A stretch of DNA of 47,937 bases, taken from contig JAFUFU010000017.1 in NCBI GenBank assembly GCA_017469785.1, positions 1 through 47,937 of the forward strand. The letters run 5' to 3'. This DNA comes from Treponema sp. Lineage in GTDB: Bacteria > Spirochaetota > Spirochaetia > Treponematales > Treponemataceae. Positions 1 to 6,847 of this stretch are shown here, in pieces; within the stretch, counting starts at the first letter, position 1, and every line of letters starts with the position of its first letter. The translations under genes were made by a program, and so were the position numbers. A model generated the notes under the pieces. The model was not told the DNA's origin. It worked only from the letters and a program-made list of their open reading frames with translations, and did not search any database.

Positions 1-8
1 AAGAAAAG

Positions 9-479
9 CTAGAAGACGAGGGCGAAATAAGCTTTTGAATCAGTCTTAGGAATGAAGATGAAAATCGAAAAGGCAATGACGGCGAAAGCGATTCCAAAAT
101 AATAGAGCGAATCGTACACGCCAGACCCCCGCCAAAATCTGTCGCGGGCGAAATAGCCAAGGACAGAGCCAGCGATTCCCGCCGCAATCTGGAAAGCGTA
201 TTTTTTGAAGGCGGATGATGAAAAACGTTCGGAAAGCAGCGTCGCCGGAATGGAAAAGACGCAGCCGAGCGCGAATGAATAACAGACATGCAAGAGCGTC
301 GTCATGTCGAAAAAGTGGCAGAAGAACTCCGGCAGCACCTCGTAGACCTGATAAATCTGAAAGACGTAAAAAAAGAAAGCGAACAAGGAGAAAGCGAAGA
401 CGACTTTCTTTTCCGAAAGATAAAGTAATATTTCCGAAAGCGCGGATTTCACGCGAAGAGAGAATTTTTCCATGCACAC
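9..479 (-). CDS. Small hydrophobic membrane protein, or truncated end of a larger one
   Basis: A 156-residue frame with about four hydrophobic stretches (roughly residues 25-45, 60-80, 95-110 and 128-150), so an integral membrane protein. The first codon is GTG; an ATG two codons later (473) is equally likely, and no good Shine-Dalgarno is seen before either. The frame ends at a TAG only 8 bases from the window edge, directly after a hydrophobic segment. The protein may therefore be complete, or may be the front part of a longer membrane protein cut by a stop. I do not recognise the family with certainty; the alternating helices are loosely reminiscent of DUF4153-type proteins. The DNA upstream is the long parS intergenic region. 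Confidence 0.5.
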   Translation of the reverse strand: MCMEKFSLRVKSALSEILLYLSEKKVVFAFSLFAFFFYVFQIYQVYEVLPEFFCHFFDMTTLLHVCYSFALGCVFSIPATLLSERFSSSAFKKYAFQIAAGIAGSVLGYFARDRFWRGSGVYDSLYYFGIAFAVIAFSIFIFIPKTDSKAYFALVF

Positions 480-818
480 AGTATAGCACGGATTATCAGA
501 ATGAAAATGAATTCTATAAGGAAAAAAACAAGGCTCGATTACAAGAAAGCCATCTTTATTGAGGAAAAATTACAGCCATAAGAAATATAAAAGCTCATAA
601 AAATTCAAATATTCGTTCGTTAGGAAAATAAAATTGCTCATTTTTTTACCTTAAAATTCAACCAAACTTTAGTTAATATTTCTTATCAAAGTCGCCTTAT
701 TTTCTTATATGATTATCCAAATGAATCACCGTTCGTTCTTTAAAAGCTGGAAGATAAAAGAAAAAATAGCGACAGATTTAAACTCACTATCGCTAGGGCG
801 CTAGAACAGCAGAATTTC

Positions 819-834
819 TGTTTCATGTGAAACA
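819..834 (-). promoter_or_regulatory. parS-like site 1
   Basis: TGTTTCATGTGAAACA, the reverse-complement form of the CACATG-core site. Both seven-base arms are perfect. Confidence 0.85.
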
Positions 835-1117
835 CATATTTTCAGCCAATAACCATTAAATGAAGTTGCTGTAGACTTTGTTTCAAACAGATTTGTTCTA
901 CATGAAACTTTTGATTTCAAAAGGATTTTCGAACCAAGTTTATTCCTTTATAAAAGAAATCTCTGTTTCGAAAATAAACCTATTCAATGTTTTTTGAAAA
1001 AATTACTTTTTTTAAGCGCTACTTTCACAAATATCATCACACATGAAAAATAAAGCAATGAATCTACATGATAAAGAAAGTTTCTCATTTATAGCTATTT
1101 TCGTTGCCCGCAGTTTT

Positions 1118-1133
1118 CGTTTCACATGAAACA
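1118..1133 (+). promoter_or_regulatory. parS-like site 2
   Basis: CGTTTCACATGAAACA; only the outermost left base departs from the local consensus. Confidence 0.85.
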
Positions 1134-1260
1134 AAAGAGAATTCGTCAAATAATAAGCAAATTGCATCTAAATTCAAAATCAAAAATACATTGAAATTCG
1201 TTTTTACCAAAAACTCTTTCTAAAAATACTTGGCAGACAATCGACCATTTATTCATTCAT

Positions 1261-1292
1261 TTTTCCACATTTTGTTAAGAACTTGTGGAAAA
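1261..1292. repeat. 32 bp DnaA-box-like dyad
   Basis: TTTTCCACA (1261-1269) and its exact reverse complement TGTGGAAAA (1284-1292) are separated by 14 bp. Each arm differs from the DnaA box TTATCCACA at one base. The same dyad with the same 14 bp spacing occurs at 25029-25060 and 26877-26908. Confidence 0.7.
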
Positions 1293-1299
1293 TTCAAAG

Positions 1300-1331
1300 T
1301 TATCAACAGGTTGTAAACAATTTGTGGAAAA
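1300..1331. repeat. Second DnaA-box-like dyad
   Basis: TTATCAACA (1300-1308, one mismatch to the DnaA box) and TGTGGAAAA (1323-1331) are again separated by exactly 14 bp. The dyad lies between the first dyad and parS-like site 3. Confidence 0.6.
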
Positions 1332-1337
1332 GTCCGT

Positions 1338-1353
1338 TGTTTCATATGAAACA
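1338..1353. promoter_or_regulatory. parS-like site 3, fully palindromic
   Basis: TGTTTCATATGAAACA is a perfect 16 bp palindrome with a CATATG core. It begins 7 bp after the right arm of the second DnaA-box-like dyad (1300-1331). Confidence 0.8.
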
Positions 1354-1387
1354 CAGGAGTCATCTAATTTTACTCATTGGAGGAAGC

Positions 1388-1403
1388 AGTTTCACATGAA
1401 ACA
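1388..1403 (+). promoter_or_regulatory. parS-like site 4
   Basis: AGTTTCACATGAAACA, one terminal mismatch. Its start is 50 bp from the start of site 3. Confidence 0.85.
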
Positions 1404-1535
1404 GATTGTTTTACACAGCACATTTTTACAAAAAAAGGGATGTTTCCAATGCGATGCTGAAACCTATAGTTTTAATTGTTTGCGCTGGCTTTTTCATACG
1501 AAACACAGAGCCGTATTTTAATCGTTGGATAAAGC

Positions 1536-1551
1536 TGTTTCACATGAAACA
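1536..1551 (+). promoter_or_regulatory. parS-like site 5
   Basis: TGTTTCACATGAAACA, exact local consensus. A degenerate copy with two mismatches lies just before it at 1490-1505. Confidence 0.88.
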
Positions 1552-1580
1552 ATGAGCCCTTTCTTCCTTAGAAAGCATTC

Positions 1581-1596
1581 TGTTTCACATGAAACA
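1581..1596 (+). promoter_or_regulatory. parS-like site 6
   Basis: TGTTTCACATGAAACA, exact local consensus, 45 bp after site 5. Confidence 0.88.
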
Positions 1597-1634
1597 AACC
1601 ATTGAATTCTGTCCAGGTTTATTCCTTTTGAGCA

Positions 1635-1739
1635 AAAAAAAACCGGAGAAGCACATTTGCTCCTCCGGTCGCCTGATGGTTATTATCAATCACTAGATAT
1701 GAACGAAAAAGAGAGTGATTGATTTCACTACCTATCCCC
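1635..1739 (-). ncRNA. Candidate small RNA of about 105 nt in the parS region
   Basis: A transcription unit without a convincing reading frame. A promoter (1746-1774) is followed by a transcript expected to begin near 1739. It holds a ten-base stem ATCAATCACT/AGTGATTGAT (1686-1724) and ends in a strong stem-loop plus an eight-to-nine-U tract (1642-1669 and beyond). I see no SRP, 6S, tmRNA or known riboswitch signature. The GGAGGAG in the terminal hairpin could pair with other RNAs, but that is speculation. The existence of the RNA is inferred from signals only. Confidence 0.5.
1642..1669 (-). terminator. Rho-independent terminator
   Basis: Stem ACCGGAG/CTCCGGT extended by AGCA/TGCT across one mismatch, with a run of U on the minus-strand side (A-run at about 1633-1641). 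It ends the candidate small RNA. Confidence 0.75.
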
Positions 1740-1745
1740 AAAAAT

Positions 1746-1774
1746 ATTGTATATCACAAACGAACTTTTGTCAG
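1746..1774 (-). promoter_or_regulatory. Sigma-70-type promoter of the candidate small RNA
   Basis: On the minus strand: -35 CTGACA (1769-1774), a 17 bp spacer and -10 TACAAT (1746-1751); each box matches consensus at five of six bases. No coding gene follows; the transcript would run into the terminator at 1642-1669. Confidence 0.6.
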
Positions 1775-1846
1775 CAGATTTTCTAATTTTTTGAGAAAAT
1801 TTATTTCCAGCACGGCGGTCTGAGAAATGGTAAGAATCAACACCAC

Positions 1847-1862
1847 TGTTTCACATGAAACG
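1847..1862 (+). promoter_or_regulatory. parS-like site 7
   Basis: TGTTTCACATGAAACG, one terminal mismatch. It lies on the far side of the candidate small RNA locus (1635-1739). Confidence 0.85.
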
Positions 1863-1965
1863 CTTTTTACTTTTAATTTTTCCTTTGGAGCTTTTTGAAA
1901 ACTCTAAATCCCTTACCTATCGTTCGTGCATTTTTAAAAAATTATATTTATATACTTACAAAAAA

Positions 1966-1992
1966 AGCCGTGCATCTTATTGATACACGGCT
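1966..1992 (-). terminator. Rho-independent terminator after the yaaW region
   Basis: AGCCGTG/CACGGCT stem followed on the minus strand by seven U. The stem and loop resemble the terminator at 3291-3323 (both contain CCGTGCATCTT and TGATACACGG). Confidence 0.75.
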
Positions 1993-2021
1993 GGAAAAAT
2001 AGTATCGCAAACAGAAAGCGG

Positions 2022-2168
2022 CTACTCGTCTTCATCCTCAATCTCAGAAACTGCTACTGATAATTCTTTTAAAGTTTCTTTCGGATTATCTATAAAGGCT
2101 TCCGTAAGTTTTAGATGCGATTTTGCAGTTAATTTTGCAGCTTCTTTTCCTGCTTCTAAATAGGCTGG
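2022..2168 (-). pseudogene. Gene remnant downstream of yaaW
   Basis: A 48-codon open stretch ending in TAG with no ATG, GTG or TTG in frame, so it cannot start by itself. The encoded peptide is amphipathic and ends in a run of acidic residues (EIEDEDE). It begins shortly after the yaaW stop and is in another frame, so it may be the end of a separate, decayed gene or of a former extension of YaaW. Its codon use looks genuinely coding (AAA/GAA-rich, few rare patterns). Function unknown. Confidence 0.4.
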
Positions 2169-2185
2169 TCACTTTCTACAATTTC

Positions 2186-2902
2186 TTATGATTCTTCTGG
2201 CAAAGTGTTTTGCTGTTTTAGTCTGAGCATGGCGACATGAATAACGCAAGGAATTGTTACTTTGTAAGAAGGGCCTGCAATATCGAGAGCCATCCATATT
2301 CCAGAAACTACCCAGCCAATCGGTCCTGCAAAAATGCTCAAAGCTTTTGTCAAAAAGGCATTTGCCGCAAGAGGAAGACCTCTTCCAACAATAAATTTTG
2401 CAATTGCATTCGCAACTATTACGGCAATCTTATAAGAAGTGAAACCACCCATTTTTATAAGCGCCTGCATAATCATAGTTGCACTTGCACCAACAGGAAT
2501 ATCTTTTATTCCTAAATCTTTCATAACAGACGCTTTTTCTTCGTCTGACATCTTTTCCAAAGAATCTTCAAAAATTTTTTGAATTATAAGGCTTTCGATT
2601 CTTTCTACAGTTGACTCCTTGTTGTAGGAAACTTTTAACCTATCAGCTACATCGCAGACAACTTCCTTATAAGAAACGCCTTCCCCTCGGGCTAAATTTG
2701 CAAAAGTGTTACCTCCGAACAATCGAATCTCGTCTGCAAGTAAATCCGCATATTCTGTAGGTTTTTCGGGATTTTCTTTGTATCTTTCATCAGTATCAAT
2801 CGCATTGCTAAACTTATTGAGCATATAACCAACAAGCGGAAGCAAGTCTTCATCATTTGCTTTTTCCAAAACTGGATTCAAATCCTCATCATAACTAGAC
2901 AT
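2186..2902 (-). CDS. YaaW/UPF0174 family protein (DUF3944 domain)
   Basis: A 238-residue protein, close to the 237 residues of E. coli YaaW. The N-terminus has the DUF3944 pattern (YDEDLNPVLEKANDEDL), followed by a long helical region and two hydrophobic stretches at about residues 150-170 and 185-205. The family is sometimes labelled ubiquinol-cytochrome c chaperone-like; no biochemical role is established. The start is well supported by AAGGAG about 8 bases upstream and by a promoter at 2937-2964. The gene is divergent from the XRE gene at 3010, so the two share a 107 bp control region and the regulator may act on both. Confidence 0.8.
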   Translation of the reverse strand: MSSYDEDLNPVLEKANDEDLLPLVGYMLNKFSNAIDTDERYKENPEKPTEYADLLADEIRLFGGNTFANLARGEGVSYKEVVCDVADRLKVSYNKESTVERIESLIIQKIFEDSLEKMSDEEKASVMKDLGIKDIPVGASATMIMQALIKMGGFTSYKIAVIVANAIAKFIVGRGLPLAANAFLTKALSIFAGPIGWVVSGIWMALDIAGPSYKVTIPCVIHVAMLRLKQQNTLPEES

Positions 2903-2936
2903 AATAAAATCTCCTTTTTATTTTAAGTCAATTCTA

Positions 2937-2964
2937 ATTGTACTTTGTATTTTTAACTTGTCAA
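2937..2964 (-). promoter_or_regulatory. Promoter of yaaW
   Basis: Minus strand: TTGACA (2959-2964), 16 bp, TACAAT (2937-2942). It lies in the region shared with the divergent XRE gene, whose product could repress here. Confidence 0.6.
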
Positions 2965-3009
2965 GAGATTTTTATATCATCGTAAAGTGTAAATTGACAG
3001 GAAGTTTTT

Positions 3010-3288
3010 ATGCTTGGAGAACAGATAAAGAGTCTTAGACAATGTAAGGGACTAAATCAAGTTGAAATGGCGAAGATTTTTGGTATAACAAAGCAAAGCG
3101 TTTCAAATTGGGAAAATGAAAACATAATGCCATCAATAGACATGCTCATAAAAATCGCTAAATTTTTCAATGTTTCTACGGATTATCTTCTCGGACTTTC
3201 TGAAGAACACGCCTTAAATACGGAAGGGCTTTCGGAGTTGCAAATCGCCCATATTCAGACTTTAATCGATGATATTCTGCAAAAATAA
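3010..3288 (+). CDS. XRE-family DNA-binding regulator
   Basis: A 92-residue protein with a single Cro/CI-type helix-turn-helix in residues 1-65. The sequence IKSLRQCKGLNQVEMAKIFG forms helices 1-2, TKQSVSNWENE the recognition helix, and NVSTDYLLGL the typical end of the fold. The last 25 residues form a probable helix. AGGAAG lies about 6 bases before the ATG. It is divergent from yaaW and ends directly in a strong terminator, so it is transcribed alone. The target is unknown; control of its own promoter and of yaaW is a reasonable guess. Confidence 0.88.
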   Translation: MLGEQIKSLRQCKGLNQVEMAKIFGITKQSVSNWENENIMPSIDMLIKIAKFFNVSTDYLLGLSEEHALNTEGLSELQIAHIQTLIDDILQK

Positions 3289-3290
3289 AA

Positions 3291-3323
3291 AAACTCCGTG
3301 CATCTTTCTGATACACGGAGTTT
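3291..3323 (+). terminator. Terminator after the XRE gene
   Basis: AAACTCCGTG pairs with CACGGAGTTT around a short loop, followed by a weak T-run. The inner stem and loop match the terminator at 1966-1992. Confidence 0.7.
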
Positions 3324-3325
3324 CT

Positions 3326-3430
3326 GCACTAGGGATTGTAGGGGCGGCGTTAGCCGTTGCCGCAGGCAATGAAGCCGAAAGGCGTAACCCCGAAAAGCCC
3401 GCCCCACACTTGTGTGGGGAGTGCCCAAAT
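3326..3430 (+). repeat. GC-rich modular repeat, copy 1
   Basis: It begins GCACTAGGGATTGTAG, contains AATGAAGC and TAACCCCGAAAAGCCCG, and ends GTGCCCAAAT. It is much richer in GC than its surroundings, with several short self-complementary segments (e.g. CCCCACACTTGTGTGGGG). Related copies: 5983-6100, 27674-27802, 30900-30997, 46855-47037. Confidence 0.75.
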
Positions 3431-3435
3431 TTTCT

Positions 3436-5949
3436 CTATTCTTTATCTTGTGCTACGCTGTCAAAGCCGACTACATAATCCGGCGAGTCAATGTTGATAA
3501 CCCTTGTTCCGCTGGCTCCCCTGCCCTGCTTTGAAACATCGCTGGCCTTGATTCGGAGGGTCTTTCCCTGGCCTGTCATACAGATGATTTCCGCATCCTC
3601 AGAGACGGCAATGGCTCCGATAATCTCGCCCTTGTTGTCAGTGTTGCCGAAGATTCTCTGTCCGCCGGTTCCCCGTCCGTGCTGGCCGAATTCTTCAAAA
3701 TCAACTCGCTTACCAATTCCCTTTTCGGTGATGATAAGAGCGTCCTTGTCCTTTTCGACGCAGATTGCAGCGGTCAGCTCATCGCCTTCGCTCAGCCGGA
3801 TTCCGGTTACGCCAGAAGATGCCCTGCCCATCGGTCGTACATCCTCTTCATTTATGCGGAGGGCTTGACCTCTACGGGTGACTAGCATAACCTCGCTATT
3901 TCCGCTTGTCAGAATAGAAGATACTAATTTGTCGCCGTCCTTGAGCTTTATTGCGATTACGCCGCGTGTTTTTGCGTTGGCGAACTCTGTGGTCTGGCAT
4001 TTTTTGACGACACCGTTTGCCGTAGCCATGAAAATATACTGGGAGTCAGTGTAATCCTTCATGGTGACGATTGTGGTGATTTCCTCGTCTGCAGAAAGCT
4101 GCAGCAATGACTTGACGCTGGAGCCTCGGCTGCTTCTTGAAGCCTCCGGAATCTCATGGACTTTAATCCAGTAAGCCTTTCCCTCGTCAGTCATAAAGGT
4201 AATGTAAGATTTTGTGGTGGCGATGAAAATCTGATTGATGTAATCATCTTCGATGAGGTTGGCACTTAAGCTGCCCTTTCCTCCCCTGCTCTGCGCTTTG
4301 TAAAGTGTGAGAGGAACTCTCTTGATGTAACCCATCTTTGAAATCATCACGACGACTTCTTCTTCTTTAATCATGTCCTCGGTATTGATTTCTTCGACTT
4401 CATCCGCAACGATGTCAGTCTTTCGGTCGTCTCCGTATTTTGCGGCAAGCTCGTTGGTCTCGTCCTTGATGATTCCAAGGATTTTCTCGTGGTGAGCAAG
4501 CAAGTCTTCCAGGTGGTCAATCAAAGCCTGCAGCTCGCGGATTTCTTTCTGCAAATCCTCAATCTGCAAGTGAGTGAGGCGCTTCAACTGCATATCGACG
4601 ATTGCCTGTGCCTGCTCGTCATCAAAATTGAATCTTTCTTCCAAGCGGAGCTTTGCCTGCTCAGTGGTGTCGCTTCCGCGGATAATCTTGATTACTTCGT
4701 CGATGTTGTTGATTGCCGTAATCAAGGCCTGCAAAATGTGCATTCGGTGCTTGGCGACTTTGAGGTCATAAATCGTACGCCGTGTAATTACCTCGTCACG
4801 GTGATCGACGAAATATTTGATAAGCTGTTTGAGGGTGAGAACCTGTGGCTTCAAGAATGTGGGCTTCAAAGTAAGCATTCCAGGCTCGTCATATCTCGGC
4901 TCCCCTTCCTTTTCCTGAGGAACGAGGGCCAGGTTGATTACGCCGAAATTTGCCTGCAGGTCAGTCTTTGAGAAAAGCTGATTTAAGATTATTTTAGTAA
5001 TTGCGTTCTTTTTAAGCTCTACCACAAGACGCATACCTACGCGGTCGGAAGTTTCGTCGTTAGCGTCGGCAATTCCTTCGATAATTTTGTCGTCTTTGAG
5101 CTGGTTGATTTTCTTGATGATGTTAGTCGTGTTCACACCGTAAGGAACTTCTGTGAAGACGATTTTTTCATGACCACGCTTGTCCGTCTCAATGGTGAAC
5201 TTCGAGCGGATTGTGATTTTGCCCCGGCCAGTCCTGTAAGCCTTTTTGATTCCCTCACGGCCGTAAATCGTGCCGCCTGTGGGGAAGTCCGGACCTTTGA
5301 TGTAACGCATGAGCTCATCGATTGAAATTTCAGGATTGTCGATGTAAGCGGAAATAGCCGCCGCAACCTCGCGAAGATTGTGGGTGGGCATATTAGTCGC
5401 CATACCGACAGCGATACCAGTCGTACCGTTACAAAGGAGGAAAGGAAATTTCGCCGGAAGAACGGCAGGCTCTTTCGTGGTGTCGTCAAAGTTCGCCACC
5501 ATGTCCACAGTGTTCTTTGAAATGTCAGAAACCATCTCCTCGGTGATTTTCGACATCTTGGCCTCGGTGTATCGGTAAGCAGCCGGAGGGTCTCCCGCAA
5601 TCGTACCAAAGTTACCCTGCGGAGTTACAGTCGTATATCGCTGGGCAAAATCCTGACCCAAGCGTACAAGAGCATCATAAACAGAAGCGTCACCATGCGG
5701 ATGATAGTGACCCAAAACTTCACCGACAATGGTAGCGCATTTTTTAGTCTTTCCGCCCGAAGCCAGATGAAGAGTGTCCATCGCATACATGATTCGCCGG
5801 TGAACAGGCTTGAGACCATCGCGGACATCAGGCAAAGCTCGCTGAACAATTACCGACATCGAATAGTCGATGTAAGCCTGTTTGACCTCATCCTCAATCG
5901 GAATCTTTATGACCGTTCCACCTTCCGGGGTCTGCGTTTCTTCTAACAT
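3436..5949 (-). CDS. gyrA: DNA gyrase subunit A
   Basis: An 837-residue type II topoisomerase subunit. The N-terminal winged-helix/tower part has the catalytic tyrosine Tyr127 in AYRYTEAKM. The C-terminal beta-pinwheel carries the GyrA box QSRGGKG near residue 553, which marks it as GyrA rather than ParC. With GyrB it introduces negative supercoils. The ATG at 5949 is chosen over upstream frame because CAGGAG precedes it. The position equivalent to E. coli Ser83 is Ala88 (HPHGDASVYD), a change linked with lower quinolone susceptibility. gyrB lies upstream on the same strand, but two accessory genes and a repeat separate them. Confidence 0.97.
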   Translation of the reverse strand: MLEETQTPEGGTVIKIPIEDEVKQAYIDYSMSVIVQRALPDVRDGLKPVHRRIMYAMDTLHLASGGKTKKCATIVGEVLGHYHPHGDASVYDALVRLGQDFAQRYTTVTPQGNFGTIAGDPPAAYRYTEAKMSKITEEMVSDISKNTVDMVANFDDTTKEPAVLPAKFPFLLCNGTTGIAVGMATNMPTHNLREVAAAISAYIDNPEISIDELMRYIKGPDFPTGGTIYGREGIKKAYRTGRGKITIRSKFTIETDKRGHEKIVFTEVPYGVNTTNIIKKINQLKDDKIIEGIADANDETSDRVGMRLVVELKKNAITKIILNQLFSKTDLQANFGVINLALVPQEKEGEPRYDEPGMLTLKPTFLKPQVLTLKQLIKYFVDHRDEVITRRTIYDLKVAKHRMHILQALITAINNIDEVIKIIRGSDTTEQAKLRLEERFNFDDEQAQAIVDMQLKRLTHLQIEDLQKEIRELQALIDHLEDLLAHHEKILGIIKDETNELAAKYGDDRKTDIVADEVEEINTEDMIKEEEVVVMISKMGYIKRVPLTLYKAQSRGGKGSLSANLIEDDYINQIFIATTKSYITFMTDEGKAYWIKVHEIPEASRSSRGSSVKSLLQLSADEEITTIVTMKDYTDSQYIFMATANGVVKKCQTTEFANAKTRGVIAIKLKDGDKLVSSILTSGNSEVMLVTRRGQALRINEEDVRPMGRASSGVTGIRLSEGDELTAAICVEKDKDALIITEKGIGKRVDFEEFGQHGRGTGGQRIFGNTDNKGEIIGAIAVSEDAEIICMTGQGKTLRIKASDVSKQGRGASGTRVINIDSPDYVVGFDSVAQDKE

Positions 5950-5982
5950 TTTATGACAACTCCTGTTTTTATTTTCATATTT

Positions 5983-6100
5983 ATTTGGGCACAACCGCCG
6001 CTACTACGCTATCGCTTCGTGGTACGGCGGTCGGGCTTTTCGGGGTTCCGCTATCGCTTCATTGCTTCGCAACGCTTCGCGCCCCTACAATCCCTTGTGC
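5983..6100 (-). repeat. GC-rich modular repeat, copy 2
   Basis: On the minus strand it begins GCACAAGGGATTGTAGGGG, contains AATGAAGCGATAGCGG and CCCCGAAAAGCCCG, and ends GTGCCCAAAT. It lies between the nuclease-like gene and gyrA, in the leader of gyrA. Confidence 0.75.
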
Positions 6101-6107
6101 ATTCGCT

Positions 6108-6812
6108 TTATTTTGATAAATCCTGCTTATCTATAGTTTTTTTTAATTCTTTTTTCTCTTCTTCAGTAAGTTCAAAAAAGCAAAGTCTTATTTTAAACTG
6201 TCTTATTGCTTCTGCCAGAAAAGAATTTCCTTGTAACTGTTTATATTCTTCTTCGCTACAAACAACAATGATTTTTTGAAATACAGTTTGCTTGTCTTTT
6301 TCAAATAAAACCATTTTCAAAATGTCACTTGCAATTTTATCAGGCTGAGACCCCTTCAGTTTTCCAAGATGTGTATGAATTTCTCCAATTATTTTTTTAT
6401 CTTCTGAATAAAAGTCTGGTTCAATTTTTATTTTGTTATCTGATAAAAAAAGTGTTGGATTTTCTTCAAAATCTATGATATTTAATTTTGCTTTTAATTT
6501 TTCCAACTGTTTTTTTTCAATTTCTTGCTGAACATCAGATCGCGAATTATTTCTTTTATTTTTTAATTCTTTCACCCTCACTTTAAACATATAATATTGA
6601 CTATCAATTTTTGTGATAATATACCCATTTTTATCACAATACAAACCGACAAGAGATTCCAATCCCAAATTACAGAAAGATAAATCTCTTTTCAATTCTT
6701 CCGTAAGTTTTACTTTCTGAATGTCATCTTCCGTAATCATACGCAAATCTTTTTCATCGATTTTTGCATTTGGAACAAAATACATTGGGTATCCGTCGTC
6801 AGATATTGTCAT
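6108..6812 (-). CDS. Uncharacterised protein with a nuclease-like C-terminal region
   Basis: A 234-residue soluble protein of unknown function. The middle (about 75-110) is Lys/Glu-rich and probably coiled. The C-terminal half has PDFYSEDKKIIGEIHTH followed by a Lys-rich helix and the strand KIIVVCSEE. This resembles the acidic-strand core of PD-(D/E)XK nuclease-like folds, but the last motif residue is His rather than Lys, so activity is doubtful. AAGGAG precedes the start. It lies 35 bp after the ORF6N gene on the same strand, so the two are probably one unit inserted between gyrB and gyrA. The nuclease link is a motif-level inference. Confidence 0.7.
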   Translation of the reverse strand: MTISDDGYPMYFVPNAKIDEKDLRMITEDDIQKVKLTEELKRDLSFCNLGLESLVGLYCDKNGYIITKIDSQYYMFKVRVKELKNKRNNSRSDVQQEIEKKQLEKLKAKLNIIDFEENPTLFLSDNKIKIEPDFYSEDKKIIGEIHTHLGKLKGSQPDKIASDILKMVLFEKDKQTVFQKIIVVCSEEEYKQLQGNSFLAEAIRQFKIRLCFFELTEEEKKELKKTIDKQDLSK

Positions 6813-6847
6813 AAAAATTTCTTACTCCTTCTCAAAAATTTGACAAA

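Larger units (their letters stand above)
819..1862. repeat. parS: Cluster of parS-like centromere sites
   Basis: Seven good 16 bp sites built on TGTTTCA-NN-TGAAACA and several degenerate ones lie in about 1.04 kb without a gene. The common form is TGTTTCACATGAAACA; the general bacterial consensus has a CACGTG core, here mostly CACATG, once CATGTG and once CATATG. parS is bound by ParB, which with ParA/SMC organises and segregates the origin region; location about 12 kb from dnaA fits. Degenerate copies are at 894-909 (three mismatches) and 1490-1505 (two mismatches). Spacing is irregular (about 45 to 285 bp), which excludes CRISPR. parA and parB are not in this window. Confidence 0.88.

Noticed and set aside
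215..562. 115-residue Arg/Lys-rich frame on the plus strand
   Set aside because: Antisense to the membrane protein gene with a composition typical of a shadow frame; no ribosome site and no recognisable motif.
1285..1521. 78-residue frame across the parS region
   Set aside because: It is built from parS sites and DnaA-box-like dyads and has no ribosome site.
819..1862. Regularly recurring TTTCACATGAAAC as a CRISPR-like array
   Set aside because: Spacing is irregular (about 45 to 285 bp), the repeat is only 16 bp and palindromic, and no cas genes are near; parS explains it.
3269..3478. 69-residue frame after the XRE gene
   Set aside because: Lies over a terminator and GC-rich repeat copy 1; no independent support.
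4489..4971. 160-residue plus-strand frame opposite gyrA
   Set aside because: Antisense of the coiled-coil part of GyrA; no start signals.
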